This document shows, piece by piece, positions 12,131 through 24,695 of a DNA stretch of 64,000 nucleotides. The translations under genes and the position numbers were made by a program. The notes under the pieces are model-generated. The model had not been told where the DNA came from. It was given only the letters and a program-made list of their open reading frames with translations, and did not search any database. Source of the stretch: Odobenus rosmarus divergens (Eukaryota; Chordata; Mammalia; Carnivora; Odobenidae); NCBI RefSeq assembly GCF_000321225.1, contig NW_004451005.1:624821-688820 (forward strand). The letters run 5' to 3'. How positions within the stretch are numbered: position 1 is the first letter of the stretch; each line of letters begins with the position of its first letter.

Positions 12131-12311
12131 CCGAATCCAGAAAGTAAGCGACAGAAGAGAAAGAATTCATAACCCTGGACAAATGAAGAAAGGAAGGCGA
12201 AGAATCCGTTGATAGACATGCAAATCAGAAGAGACTGCTTTCTTCCCACTTTGTCCGCCAGTCCTCCCCAGAAGAAAGCCCCTGCCATCATGCCAAGGTA
12301 TACTACGCTGC
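12131..12311 (-). CDS. SV2C: SV2C second coding exon (TM2 to start of TM4)
   Basis: This 181-nt internal exon reads SVVYLGMMAGAFFWGG... through ...FCRLLSGF after two bases that complete glycine 193, giving residues 194-252 plus two bases. The acceptor (TGTGTGTTGCAG|GCAGCG) and donor (TTCGG|GTAAGG) are canonical; phase 1 in and phase 2 out fit the preceding exon exactly. It holds TM2 (about 194-211), the MFS loop signature GGLADKVGRK (208-217) that is conserved in this superfamily between TM2 and TM3, TM3 (about 219-237), and the start of TM4 (about 242 onward). Residue 241 is Glu (QGYE) where I remember Gly in human SV2C, SV2A and SV2B. The open frame runs past the acceptor, but that upstream part is intron. 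The remaining exons lie beyond position 1 of the window. Confidence 0.97.
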
Positions 12312-13095
12312 CTGCAACACACAGAAAACAGAGATTGCAGTAATTCACACACTAGATCAAGTGAACAAGAGACAAAACACATTTTAGCATTTTGTATGAG
12401 AAAAAATTCCTTTAAAAAAATACATCCTTCAGGATATACAAATCACCTTTCAAGTTGGAAAGTAAGCTCTGTTGGTTACCTTTAGCTGTCATGACCAATG
12501 ACAAAGGCAAAAGACAAAACGGTGACGTTCTTGCTCGGCTCATGAGAATGGGTACATAGGGGGAAGGCCCAAGGAGTCTCCACACAGGACAATCCTGGAC
12601 TTTGACTCACAGGCATGTTGCCTTTGGTCCAAACGCCCAGCTTAGCACATGACAAGGCCAAGATGGGAGACTGAGTCAAAGTCTTCCTAGTCAAAATGAA
12701 TCCCCCAGTCTGCTTCAGATCTTTGCCTGCAGCAGATGATTGGGCCAAGGCCAGACTCTTAGGGACTCTCTAAAGGATTCCATGGGTTCTTTCTCCCTAG
12801 TCTCTCCTAAAAGCCCTGGACCTTCCTTGGGAAGGAAAGGGAAGCTAGGGAAGGTAGGTTTAGAGACCACAAGAGTTAACCTTAAAAGAGTCTCAAACTC
12901 TGCTTATAAGAGAAAACTTTCTCTTGGAGTCAGAAGTGTAAGGAGCCTAAGGAGAAGAAAAATGGTGTTGCAGTTTGGGAACTGTTAAACTTATCATGGT
13001 TGGCTTTACTTCCATAGTGGAAACAAATGGAAAATCAAGAGTTAGATCGATGTTCCTCTTGGTGTCACTGTGAGCACACATGTGATTTTTCTTTT

Positions 13096-13224
13096 CTTTT
13101 TTTTTTTTTAAGTAGGCTCCATGCCCAGTGTGGAACCCAATGGGGGGCTTGAACTCACAACCCTGAGATCATGACCTAAGCTGAGATCAAGAGTCGGACC
13201 CTTAATTAAACCACCGAGATGCCC
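13096..13224 (-). mobile_element. CAN SINE (antisense, short old copy)
   Basis: T-run, 'taagtaggctccatgcccag', 'gagatcatgacctaagctg' and 'ccaccgagatgccc'. Approximate flanking repeats are tgtgatttttctt at 13081 and tgtgaattttctt at 13225. Confidence 0.85.
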
Positions 13225-13239
13225 TGTGAATTTTCTTCT

Positions 13240-13465
13240 TTTTTTTTTAATTAACATATAATGTATTATTTGTTTCAGGGGTACAGGTCTGTGATTCATC
13301 AGTCTTACATAATTCACAGCACTCACCATACCACATACCCTCCCCAATGTCCATCACCCAGCCACCCCATCCCTCCCAGCCCCTCCACTCCAGCAACCCT
13401 CAGTTTGTTTCCTGAGATTAAGAGTCTCTTATGGTTTGTCTAATTCACTTGCTTCTTCTAAAAAA
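13240..13465 (-). mobile_element. Carnivoran L1 3' UTR piece (antisense)
   Basis: 'ttaacatataatgtattat', 'ggggtacaggtctgtgatt', 'caatgtccatcacccag' and 'gagtctcttatggtttgtc' are the reverse of the carnivoran L1 3' UTR, starting at the L1 tail (T-run at 13240). Confidence 0.8.
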
Positions 13466-14493
13466 AAAAATAGGCCCCAGAAGCCCTGTCCGGAATCTTA
13501 CTTAAGATGAAATAATATTAGGTATGGCAAAAGTTACTTCAGAGATGTTTGTAAAACGGTGTGTAATGTCTAGGGGAAATGACATAATTAATAAATGAAA
13601 GTTTGTTATATCTGGGTGTGGTATTTACAAAGCCACTACATCTCTCATCCATTTCTGCTCCCCCCCGCCTCTCCCGTCACCAAATCACCACTTGAATAGT
13701 TCCTTTTCAAAGGCACATTCAAGATACCCAGCAGCATCTAAGTAACAAGTTAGAAAAACACATTGATTGATTGCTTTAGATTAGTTTGGGAAATATCCTA
13801 TTTAAACACTCACCCTGAATTCATTTGCTTAATACACAGTTAATGGATCAATACAAGACCCAGAAGAACACCTGGAAAAGTCTGATGACCTTGACATCAA
13901 TGTGGACGCTGCTCTGCATATAGCTGAGTATAGGCAGGTATAGGAATGGCAAATGTTGGAGTCCTTGTACAATAAGACAAAACAGAAGCCATTTTTATTC
14001 AGACTGGGGTACTGCAAAGGGGTGAGTGGCCATCCTTTGCCTTGATGGGGAATGACATATTTTTCTCTTTATTATGGGGCTAACCATAAACAGAGCATCC
14101 TTCTCAAAAAGAAAAAAAAAAGATACTCATATCATGAAGCCCAGTGCCTGGTTACAAGACAATTTAAATAATGGATCAGCACCTGCGAAGGAATTCCCAA
14201 AGGAGACAGATTCACCCAGGGAAATGCATATGCAGCAAATCTCTTATTTATAGCACAGGGGGCTCAGGTTGGCTACTCAGGCCTCTCAGAAGAATAATCA
14301 ATAGCTAAGCTTTTCATAATAATATCCGTGACTTTAAAAATGCCTACAAACCAGAGGGTGAGCTCCTTTAGATCAGGAGGGGCCCATGGCTGTTGCAGTC
14401 CAAAGATGTAGGAGTCTTTCTTGTAGCTCCAGCCCCAAGGACAAAAACCCGTCCCTAGCAATTGCTGAACCCTTACCAGCTCTAAGTGTTTGT

Positions 14494-14620
14494 ACGAATT
14501 AATGTATTTGCTCCTTACAACAACCCCCTGAGGTTAATACTATGGAACCCAGTTCACTGGCATAGAGAAGCGAATGATCTGACCACAGAAAAGTGAGTAG
14601 AGACTACATCTCAACCCATC
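14494..14620 (-). mobile_element. Probable MIR (antisense), degraded
   Basis: 'ttaccagctctaagtgtttg', 'ctccttacaacaaccccctg' and 'aggttaatactatgg' resemble the reversed MIR tail. Weak. Confidence 0.45.
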
Positions 14621-14993
14621 AGCAATTCTTCGTGCAATATGGTTACAGTTCCTTTAACAATCCTGGCTGCCCTCCTAGGAAAACATCCCAGTTTGTCCCA
14701 GCCCCTGTGTGGCGGTATCATCCAGAACTGAAAATACAATTTGAAAGGTCTCTGAGGTGTCACAGAATCAGAGTTAAGTCCAGGGGAGCAGAATATGATC
14801 GATGGGAGCTACGGGAAAATGCTGCTTCATTCTACCCAAGCCTATGACAAGGGGTGCACCATCTGTTCTCAAACATTCTAAATGGGCTCATTCCCAACCA
14901 CTGGTGGGAGGTAAGGGGATCAATGTGGAAAACAGCTCAGTGGTGCCAAGGAAAAATGAAAATCCAGTATCTTTCTAAAAAGGAAATGCTATG

Positions 14994-15145
14994 GAGGCAC
15001 CTGGGTGGCTCAGTTGGTTAAGCTTCTGACTCATTTTCGGCTCAGGTCATGCTCTCAGGGTTGTGAGATGGAGTCCCACAACCAGCCCCGAGCTGGGCGT
15101 GGAGCCTGCTTAAGATTCTCTCTCTTCCTCTCCCTCACAAAAAAT
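14994..15145 (+). mobile_element. CAN SINE (short, sense)
   Basis: 'gaggcacctgggtggctcag' through 'gcgtggagcctgcttaagat' and a CT-rich end. Target repeats are aaaaaggaaatgctatg at 14977-14993 and aaaaaggacatgctatg at 15146-15162, one mismatch. No long A tail. Confidence 0.92.
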
Positions 15146-15621
15146 AAAAAGGACATGCTATGTTCCAAAGGAGGGCACCTCCCTTGCTTTTCTGGTTGTA
15201 GGAGGCATGATGCTCCTGCTGGACTGGGCTCTATATCCTATCATTCTTCTCATTCTGGGCAGTCACCTGCAGCTTCATCTTCACTAAGCCAGACCACAGA
15301 TTTATGAAGTGATGATTCCAGCACTTTAAGGACTCATAACTCGTTGCTAGATTTTCCCAACTGGCAGTAGCGTGAGAACACAGCCCCACCCTGGGAGCTC
15401 CTTAAAGCTCAGACATAGGAAAGGCTGAGTGAGCTGAGCTTGCCCTTGACTTCTGTGATGGAGATGGTTCAGTGACTTGACAAAGGGCAGAGCACCCACA
15501 TTTATCATTAGCACTTTGTACTTAAGCCACCCCAAAATAATACTCATTAGAGATTTTAATATATAAAAGTAAAATAAAAATGGCCCATCCTTCAATTCCT
15601 CCAGATATCCTTAATACACAC

Positions 15622-15677
15622 CCACACATATATATGTATATATATATGTGTGTATATATATATATATATGTATATTT
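15622..15677. repeat. (TA)n / (TATG)n tract
   Basis: Alternating 'tatatatgtatatatata' sequence with two TG interruptions. It can form cruciform-like structures. Confidence 0.9.
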
Positions 15678-17221
15678 AAAAACCCAAATATGCCTACATG
15701 GCCAAAAATTCAAAGCACATGGAAATATATAACATGAAACTAAAATTCTCCTTCTCCCCTGCCCTTGACCCTCTTCCCAAAGCTAACTATTATCAATTTT
15801 TCTAATTCTTCCAGAAAGTTTATACCTATAACTATATAGAAAAATGGATAACCTTTAGGAATTGCCTGTTAAATATAGTTTTTTGTTCCTGTGTAATATT
15901 TATCTTTTCTCCTGTTGCGTTTAGGATTTCTAAACTTAGCAAACCAGAAATAAATCTCTGTCGGAATTTTCAAAATTACTTCAAGATACATTTCGTATAT
16001 CCCACAAAAGCATGCACTATCAGCTACTAGGGGAAAACCAGTTGCTTCTCCATCTTGTATTTTTTCTATGCCTAAAATAAATACACCTCAATCTCCTTAA
16101 AAGAGAGAATGTTAAATTCAATTGTAAAGAATTTACTGGGCACCCACTTGGCCTAACTTCTTCTGAAGTGCTAGAACTGTGAGGATGGGTAAGTCATGAT
16201 CCCTGAGCTCACCTAAGGAGAACCTGAGCAAGCCTTTATCTGGCGCCCTACTCCAAGCCAAGAGCAAAGGGAGACAGCTGCACACCCACTATTTCACACC
16301 ACCCTCCCAATATCCCATCTGATCATGGCCACTACAGAGTGGGGCAGCCGGGTCAAAACCTTCCACGGCCTCCTGGGGACAAATGACCAGGGCAGAGCAG
16401 TGCTCAGTGCACACTCAGGGACCTGGGTTCCGAGTCCCTGAACTCTTTCTATTCCATCCAAATGGCTCAGGAGTGCATGACTCAGTGAGGGAGACCTCAG
16501 GCACACAACAGAAGGAGTCCAGCCGTGAGGTGTGCACTCCAGTAACTGGGAGCAGGGCCACAAAAGGTGGCTGGTAATTCTGACCGTGGGAAGGCTCCAC
16601 TGAGAAGGGAGTACCTTAGAGGCTTCTGAAGGCTAAGAAATATTTCAAGACGGTATTAAATTCCTCCATAAGTGATAGATTTAGCGAAACAAAATGTAGT
16701 ATCAAGCTGTATCCACTTCTATTCTGGTTAAGAAGAGGTTTCAGATCTAAGGATAACAATCTTTTGAGCCTACATTGCATATTATTGGTAATTAGACTGT
16801 CCCACCGGGTGTGCCAGGGACAGGAGTCAGCCTCCCTTCTAGCTTATTTGAGAAACACAGCACAATGAGAACATTCGTTTGTTGATTGTGTGACCTAGTT
16901 AAAGCCAGACCTTTGAATGTTAGCAAAGGTACAGAGTGAATAAAACTGGAAACACTCTGGGATTGTCAGAATACAAACTGTGTTTCCTGGCTTGTTTGTT
17001 TCCACGTTTCCGTTTTGTTTTTGCCGTGTGCTGATGGGGATTCCCTGAAAACTCAGAGCAGGGATATATGCTCTTGACATAGACCACCCTCCTGCCCTCC
17101 TCTCCTCATGATGCTGCTGATGATCAGAATTCAAAGGTATGTTAATCGAAAGTCCCTTATTTTAAGGACAGAGAAACTGATGCTATGAGAAGCCAGTACT
17201 TGAAATCAGGTCTTCTAGATC

Positions 17222-17385
17222 ATTGCACCTCAGAGTATGACCTCTGGCCCAAAAGCACAGGCACCCTGGGGGAACCTGCTAGAAATTCAGACTCTAAGGC
17301 TCCACTCCACACCTACAGAAGTCAGAAGCTGCATCTGAACAAGATTCTCACAGATCTGTGTGCACTTCGGAGTTTGAAGGCACTA
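17222..17385 (+). mobile_element. MER5A-like DNA transposon fossil
   Basis: Phrases 'caccctgggggaacctgct', 'agaaattcagactctaagg' and 'gaagctgcatctgaacaag' follow the MER5 layout (cacctggggaacttg ... cagattctgattc ... ctgcatttctaacaag). Strongly diverged. Confidence 0.65.
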
Positions 17386-17495
17386 TTAGTCTGGTGTGCT
17401 TTCCATTAAAACAATCTCTCTAGCACATTTTCTTAATTAAAGTTTGTATTTGTCTAATACATATTTGATAGGAGGAGATGCAGGCTGTGGAATAT

Positions 17496-17698
17496 ATATA
17501 TTTTTAAAGATTTTATTTATTCATTTGAGACAGAGAGATACAGAGAGAGAGAGCATGAGCAGGGGGAGAGGCAGAAGGAGAGGGAGAAGCAGGCTCCCCG
17601 CCGAGCCAGGAGCCAGACGTGGGGCTTGATCCCAGGACCCTGGGATCATGACCTGAGCCGAAGGCAGATACTTAACCATCTGAGCCATTCAGGTACCC
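17496..17698 (-). mobile_element. CAN SINE (antisense)
   Basis: 'tttttaaagattttattt', 'gagagcatgagcagggggag' and 'gatcatgacctgagccgaag'. Flanking caggctgtggaatat (17481-17495) and caggctatggaatat (17699-17713) differ at one base. Confidence 0.95.
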
Positions 17699-18509
17699 CA
17701 GGCTATGGAATATTTTAATTCCAAAGACACAGAACAAGCAAGATCTCCCCTACACCAGCTGCAGATATGTAAAGGGCAAGCAGGAAATCTGTGCCTCCCC
17801 TAGGACCTATCTCCTCAGGACTAGCTAGAGGCAGACCTCTGATGTTGAGAGAGGCCAGGCTGTGACTCTCAGATCCTTTCATGAATCGAATGAAGATTCT
17901 AATTCAGCTGGGCTTTTGGGAGGTTGAACTTGGCCTGCGGCTTTCTCTACTCTTCCTACCACAGCTTGGGCTCAGGCCATGCTTGGCCAGCCCAGCCCCT
18001 CAGTCTTTCAGAAGACCAAAAGAGGCCTCAAGCATGACTTCCTCATGGGGAAGTCTAACATGGGGGCTGATACCATTTATTTAATCATACCCTCATTTCC
18101 CCTGATGAGTATCACATTTCTATTTCTCTTTGCTAATAAGCTGCTTTTGATTCTTTCTGACAATACCTAAGGGGGCACATCTTTTCCCCCAGCGCCATTT
18201 TAAAGCACATTTAAACTTAACAGAACAATTTTAAGAAATGTATACAGTATTTTTCTCATAGAAATTTTTAACCAATAGGTTTTAAAAAATTGTTTTAAGC
18301 ACCTCAGTTACCCATGGCTAATGTATTACTCTATAATTCATTGCACCATTTATTTACAAATTGGATTTCTACAAAAATCATTCTGTGGCAGTATTCTGAA
18401 TTCAGTGATAAATAATCTCCATGAGGTGATGATCATATTCACCTTTTATAAGGGGATTTTCTTAGGATAAAACAAATTTTAAGTCAAAGAAAAATAAAAA
18501 TAAGCACTA

Positions 18510-18620
18510 ATTTGAAAGGATATATGCACCCTCTACATTTATTGCAGTATTATTCACAATAGCCAAGATACAGAAGCAACCTAGGTGTCCACTGATACAC
18601 AAATAGATAAGGAAGATGTG

Positions 18621-18661
<41 letters not shown>

Positions 18662-19152
18662 CACAGAGGAATATTATGCAGCCATAAAAATGATAAGACT
18701 GTGCCATTTGCAACAACATGGATGGACCTAGAGGCTACTATGCTAAGTGGAATAAGTCAGACAGAGAAAGACAAATGCCATATGGTTTCACTCATGTGGA
18801 ATCAAAACAAAACAAAACAAAACAAAGAAACAGAAAACAGAAACAGACCCATAAATACAGAGAACAAACTGGTGGTTGCCAGAGGACACAGAGGCAGGGA
18901 GACTGACAAAGTGGGTGTAGAGAGGTCAAAAATACAGGCTTCCGGTTATGGAATGACTAAGTCACAGGATGAATGACTAAGTCATAGGGAATATAGTCAG
19001 TGGTATTGTAATAGTGTTGTATACTGCTATATGGTAGCCACACTCGTGGTGAGCGTAGCATCGTATAAAGAGTTGTCAGATCGCTATGATGTACACCTGA
19101 AACTAATGTAACATTGTGTGTCAACTACACTTCAATTAAAAAGAAAAAAAGT
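18510..19152 (+). mobile_element. L1 3' end (5'-truncated)
   Basis: 'attattcacaatagccaag', 'aatattatgcagccataaaa', 'catttgcaacaacatggatg' and 'gtacacctgaaactaatg', ending 'cttcaattaaaaagaaaaaa'. Contains an (AC)n run, a (CAAAA)n run at about 18807 and a small internal duplication of 'gaatgactaagtca' at about 18951-18987. Confidence 0.9.
18625..18665. repeat. (AC)n microsatellite inside L1
   Basis: About 20 units with one GC interruption, at the same L1 position as the runs at 8743 and 52611. Confidence 0.95.
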
Positions 19153-19313
19153 AAAGCTATGTTGAAAGAGAAGATTGACTTGGGCCAAAGCTATGCCCTA
19201 GTAATAGGATCTCTAGGGATATATTTGAAAAGGCCAGATTCCAGATTGTTGTTATTTGGATACTTATGCAGATAAGTCCTACTTTTTCTGAAGGCTATGA
19301 TCAAGTTTTAGAA

Positions 19314-19508
19314 CTTTTTTTTAAATTTTATTTATTTATTTGACAGAGAGAGACACAGCGAGAGAGGGAACACAAGCAGGGGTACTGGGAGAGGGAGAAG
19401 CAGGCTTCCCGTGGAGCAGGGAGCCCGATGCAGGGCTCGATCCCAGGACCCTGGGATCATGACCTGAGCCGAAGGCAGACGCTTAATGACTGAGCCACCC
19501 AGGCACCC
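19314..19508 (-). mobile_element. CAN SINE (antisense)
   Basis: 'ttttatttatttatttgac', 'gaacacaagcaggggtact', 'gaagcaggcttcccgtggag' and 'tgagccacccaggcacccc'. Perfect repeats caagttttagaa at 19302-19313 and 19509-19520, followed by a separate T-run (19521-19540). Confidence 0.95.
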
Positions 19509-20084
19509 CAAGTTTTAGAATTTTTTTTTTTTTTTTTTTTTGGCTACCACACTTGGATGAAAGACAGCCTTAGACATAAACTCAGCCTTCGTCTGATACA
19601 CTAACTTTTTCACACAGGAGTCTATCTTCCACAAAGTACTACTTACCAAAGAGAAGCATGTTCATAGAGCAGGATTTGGCCCAATATTTTTTACACTGAA
19701 AGATCTTTGCATCCTCTCTGGCCAGACCAACTCAAGGGAAAGTGTCTATGGCCTGTAACACACTGAGTGGTGCCCTCAAGGTGAGGACACATACGGACCT
19801 TCTCTATTCTAGTAAGGTGAGTGAGCCTTTGTTTGGGATTTTGAGCATGGTTCTTTTTTGTGCAAGGTCCTGAAATGCTAATATTACTATTGGTGTGAGG
19901 AAAAAAGAGAAAAGAAGGAAAGGAAATGAAGATGGAAAAAAGACAACAGGAAGAAAGAAAGTACTCCAGGCTGGTGTACAAAATAAATTACAGCTTTTGG
20001 CCACCCTCCGCTCGAGTTCTGAAAAGAAGACACCTGAAACAGTACTGGAAGAGTTAACTAATTTTTTAAGCCTCAAAGACTTAT

Positions 20085-20180
20085 TTTTTTTTGCAATTTT
20101 AACCTATTCAAATGAATAAATAATACATGATTTCTTAAATCTAATTAATTTAAATAAATAATAAATAATTAATAGGCTTC
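20085..20180. repeat. AT-rich tract with AAAT units
   Basis: 'aataaataataaataatt'-type sequence. Low complexity; nothing else seen. Confidence 0.6.
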
Positions 20181-21139
20181 TCTTACCCAACCCCTCACTT
20201 TTTCCAATTACTACTTTCAGTAGCCACAGGGAAGGACCGTTATGTGTTCAAATGCATCTGTGGACTTTCACAAAATCAAATACGAGTAAGGAAAGCAATA
20301 ATAACCAAGGCGTATGTACAAATGAAAAAGAAAAAGAAAAACCTTCCTAATTTGCAATGGAGAACATCTGCAACAAAAGTCAGCTCACCTTTGCTAGAAG
20401 GAACTGTAAATATCAGATGCAGCCTACAGCACATCTCTGACTTTTACATTTGGGAAGTCTGACATTTAAGTCCTTTGAGCCAGGCCGAGACGGCTGCAGT
20501 GGCTTGTGTAGGCAGGTAACGCCACATCACGCAGCATTTCCTACTTGTTACCTAAGTCTCCCTGGGCACAACAAAGCTTCTGAAGGCCCAAAACCACTCT
20601 CACTGAATCCAGAGAGCCAAACACAGAAGCAGAGTCCTAATAAGGAAGCCCAGTCTTCTCTAATATCCTTGCCCAAATGGCTAGTATGCAGCATGCCCAC
20701 TGGATAGGGGAAGAAATATTCAAATATGTTTTACATGGATAGCTCTCGAAGCCCCCCAAAAAGGGCAACTGCAGCCCCTTGGGTGTTCAAAGCATTAAAG
20801 GCACAAGTCTTAGGAATGAAGAGCATTACAGAGAGCCATTTTATGGAACACCATGAGATCACCTATCACTTCTGCACCAATGGGACCTCTCTCTCTGGAA
20901 ACTTCCCCCACTATAGGCCTGTGCTGAGGAAGAGAAGTGGTAAGTGACTGAACGTTTGCTTCCGGAATCCCAGTAACTGAGTCAACAGTGAGCAGATGGT
21001 CACTAATTCCACAGCTCTTCCTTGAGCTCCCGCTGTAAGCCAGGCAACCTTTGGAGGTATGAGGACAGGGGAAGAGAAGATCAATGAGAAGAGGTCCACA
21101 AATATGAAACTGGCATGGTCCTCACTCTTGAGCAGCTCA

Positions 21140-21295
21140 CAGCCTAGTGCAGTGCTTTCAGACAATGGCTGCACATCACAATCATCGGGGAGCTTCAAGG
21201 AAAAGAATGCTGATGTGCAGACCACACCCAGAGGTTCTGGTCCTGGGGTAGGGCTTAGACAACAGTACTTGTATAAAACTTCCCAAACGTTTTAA
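21140..21295 (+). mobile_element. MER5-type DNA transposon fossil
   Basis: 'cagtgctttcagacaatgg', 'cacatcacaatcatcgggg', 'agcttcaaggaaaag', 'cacacccagaggttctgg' and 'ggggtagggcttagac' follow the MER5A/B consensus order. Confidence 0.75.
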
Positions 21296-22704
21296 TATCA
21301 AAGTGGGGCTTTGAACCTTTGGTTTCCTGGGAGATTAAAAACATGAAGAAAATTAATTACCATCAAATGAAATGCACGCTGTAATTAAGGTGAGTACATT
21401 ATGCTTAAGGGGAAAAAAGGAAGGAGCGACTTAATTAGTTCCACACAATTCTGGAAAACTTCCCACAGAAGGTAGATCATGCTGGGTTGTGACCAATGAG
21501 TAAGAATTCTCCAAGTAAGAGGGGAAAGTTCACAGGGAGAGAAGAAAGCTCAGTTAAAAGGTCTGGAGGTGTGTCAGAGCACAGCTCACTAAAGGGGCTC
21601 CTGGTAGCTGAGGATGGAGGGAACGTAGAGTTCATGCTTGGGGACAAAAGCGGCAGGAGACCACAATGGAAGACAAGTTGGAGTCAATCCAAGGAGTTAG
21701 TGTTTAGCCTTTGGGAAACTATAAAACAGACTGGCCATCATCGGCGCCTGAAAAAATCATTCCAGAAACTGCAGGAAGGATCAACCGCAGTGGGGAATGA
21801 TGAAGGGGGGGAGGATCTAGCCCAGGGTAAGGCACTCGAGGCCTGACGGGCCTGGAGCACAGCATACAGGTAAGTAGTAATTCTCAGATGTCAACTCTGC
21901 ACTTGAGCAATCCTGAGAATGAATGATTTTTAAATCTGTGCTCCTGCCAAGGGGAAAAAAAGATCAGCTTCAGGAATTATCACTGAGAAGTAGCCCTGGG
22001 AAGGAATGATGGCAACGTGGTCTAAGGCAGGGGCAGCGGGCTTGGAGAAGATTCACAAGGCTGGGGGTTTTTTGGCGGTCAGAGTCCACAGTTCTTGTAC
22101 ACTGAAGGGTGAGGCAAGGAAGAGTAGACGGGCTTGGGATGGGTCCTCGTAAAATTCATAAAGAGAGGGAACACAAGAGGAGAGTGGGCCTGAAAGGCCA
22201 GGGTCTTAAACCAGTGCGGGGGAAGTCCACATCGGTAACCTTCACTATACTACCTGTGAATGGGGCCAAATAGGGCAGTACAGGTGACACATGCAAATCA
22301 GTAAGGCCATGATCAACATAGCTCACCCTCAGGGACGCCTCATGAACAGAGCAGGGCTTGAGCTAAGTGTCTAAAGAACAAGGAGCACATGAGTCAGAGG
22401 ATAGGCCGGATGGCCTTTTACATCCCCTCAGACCTACACGACAGCGAGGGGAAAGTTCTGCAGTGGGCAAGGGCAGGAGAAGCCTGGGCAGGTAAGCGAG
22501 GGGATGGAGCCTGGTTCGAGGGGCTGGGTTGGGTGTGTGGAGAAGTACATACAAGCCGGGTAAGTGAGAGAAAATCCTTAAATAGCAAGCCCCCCCAAAT
22601 TAAATTAATTTCATAGACCATGGGGAGCCACTGATGGGTTCCTGAGTGGGGAAATAAGGCCACCAAAGCCCTAATGTGAAAAGACCAGGACATTTAGAGC
22701 AGAA

Positions 22705-22915
22705 ATGGCAGACTTCTTCTCTGAAGGGCCGGAGAGAAAAGACTGCATTTTAGACTTTGCCGGCTCCGCAGGCTCTGTCCACAACTGTTCCCCTGTGCAC
22801 CTGCAGCACGAAAGCAGCCACAGAAACTACATAAGCAAACGGACATGGCTGTGTTCCAATAAAACTGTTTACAAAAAGAGGCAGGGAGCCGGCTATAGTT
22901 TGCAAACGCCACTTT
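22705..22915 (+). mobile_element. hAT/Charlie-like non-autonomous element
   Basis: 'cttctctgaagggccgg', 'ttttagactttgccggctc', 'atggctgtgttccaataaaa' and 'tatagtttgcaaacgcc' match a common mammalian hAT MITE with 'ggcaaac...' ends. Exact subfamily not named. Confidence 0.7.
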
Positions 22916-23164
22916 GAGGACAAGTTTGCCTGTAACAGCGCCGGGAGCAGGTGTGCAAGGACTGAACCAGCCAGTGGAAGTATCTGGGAGACAGTAGAAA
23001 GCCTAACGACCTTGGGGGGCGGGGCAGAGCAGGCAGTTTAAAGCCTTGTGAAAGGCAAGGATGAAGGAAAGAGAAGACAGAGACCCTAGGACCAACCCTC
23101 GAGGAACAGCCACAGGGAGAGAAGGAAAAGAAGTCAGGCCTAAGAAAGTGCGGGCAAGGAGACA

Positions 23165-23545
23165 AGCGGAGGGTGTGGATGGCGGAGAGAGCACCTCAGA
23201 AGAGTCCAGGGTGCCCGGAGCGCGGAGACTCGGAGAGGACCTTCGGCTTCTCTCGGAAGAGGGCGCCAGTGGCCTCGGGGTGGGGCGGAGTGGGGTGGGG
23301 GTGGGGCGACTGCAGTGCAGCGGTGGTGACAAGGGGAACAAGCAGGGTGGCCGTGAGGCCCTGCAGGCAGGGGTGGAGCTAAGCACAGCGGCAGCTCCCG
23401 GGAGCACAGGGGCGGGACGCCGCTGGACCGGAGGCGAACCCGCAGCCAACACGAGCGCCCCGGGAGTGGTGAAAAGAAGGAAAGCATCAAGCCTATTAAC
23501 ATGCCCAGCACCGCCCTGAAAGCACAGCCGCAGATCCGGCGGAGC
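23165..23545. promoter_or_regulatory. Small intronic CpG-rich block
   Basis: By hand count there are about 28 CpGs in about 380 bp, with GC near two thirds, in a window that is otherwise AT-rich and CpG-poor. It includes several GGGGCGG-like runs (for example near 23282-23310). It could be an alternative promoter, an enhancer or a residue of an old insertion. The overlapping open frames (up to 152 codons) are expected in GC-rich DNA and look non-coding. Confidence 0.45.
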
Positions 23546-24695
23546 CCAGCAAAGGGCTTCTTCTACTGCAAGAGTGGGCCATTCTGGAAGAACAGTGCTC
23601 TCCTCTGTCTCATTTCCAGAAAATGCATGAAAAACAGGCTTACGAGAAATGCCTGAATCTCCTCAAGTTTACCTGCAAGCAATGAAAGGATTTTTTTTTT
23701 TCAGATAAGTCTCTTTTGTATCAGCGCAGCGAACAAACCAAGCATAGAAATCTAAAAGGAAGGAGCACTTTGGAGGGACAGAACAGGAACATAATCTTGG
23801 AGCCATGTCCATAGGATATCTTTTGGTATTTTAAGCAACAGAAATGCCTAAAGGGAAAGGGCTCCTGCTGCTTAACTCAGGCCATTTTCAGACACTGGGG
23901 ATGCGACTGCATGGTAGGAAAAGAGGTCTGAAAATAGACTCAAAGATCACACTGTGCTCCATCCATACGGACTGGAAAATGATTACACAAGTCCTCCAAG
24001 ACCCCTTTCGGAAAGCCACGTGGAAGTTTTTTGTTGCTGATGCGTTTTTTGTTTGTTTGTTTGTTTAAGTTTAGGTGTGAGACATCATGATGAAAACCAG
24101 ACTAGATCATAAGAGATTCCAGTAAATGAGAGAATTCAGTAATCCATTTCGGATGCTCCATGATGACCTTTTGTTTCCCCAAATAGGCAGATACCTGAGC
24201 TGTCAGCCCAGAGCAGTGAGTGAATAAATACCAGGATGGGCCTTGCACTAATGGATGTTGGTCCTAATCCATTACTGCTGGCCAAGGCGAGGTAAATTCG
24301 GGGCAGCACTTGCTGACACTTGAGATTTATTTTGTCATTAGTGATGAAACGCCACGCAAGGGCTTCTCAATCCCAAACTGTCAAAAGTACATTTAGGTAT
24401 TTCAGGGAAGGTCACGCAAATATTCAGGTATTGACCCACAGGACTGAAGCTGTTCTTTAGCAGCTCATTATTCTTAGTATGATTATAAATGATTTGGGTC
24501 TAGCATGAGCAGTTAGCCATCTGCTTAGATTAGGAAGGAAAAAATGGGACACTCAGAGTAAGAAAAAAGCAGGAACTTGAATCAATTACTATATTATGGC
24601 TCAAAACGAAAGAATGCTGAATCCATTTTGTTTTGTCCTCTAGAACCTAAGACAAGATATGCTAAAAATCAACCCCAAATGCCTCAGTGTTTCTT

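Noticed and set aside
23003..23519. Several overlapping frames of 120-152 codons
   Set aside because: All fall in the GC-rich block, where stop codons are rare; the products are low-complexity Pro/Ser/Gly/Arg-rich with no family signal.
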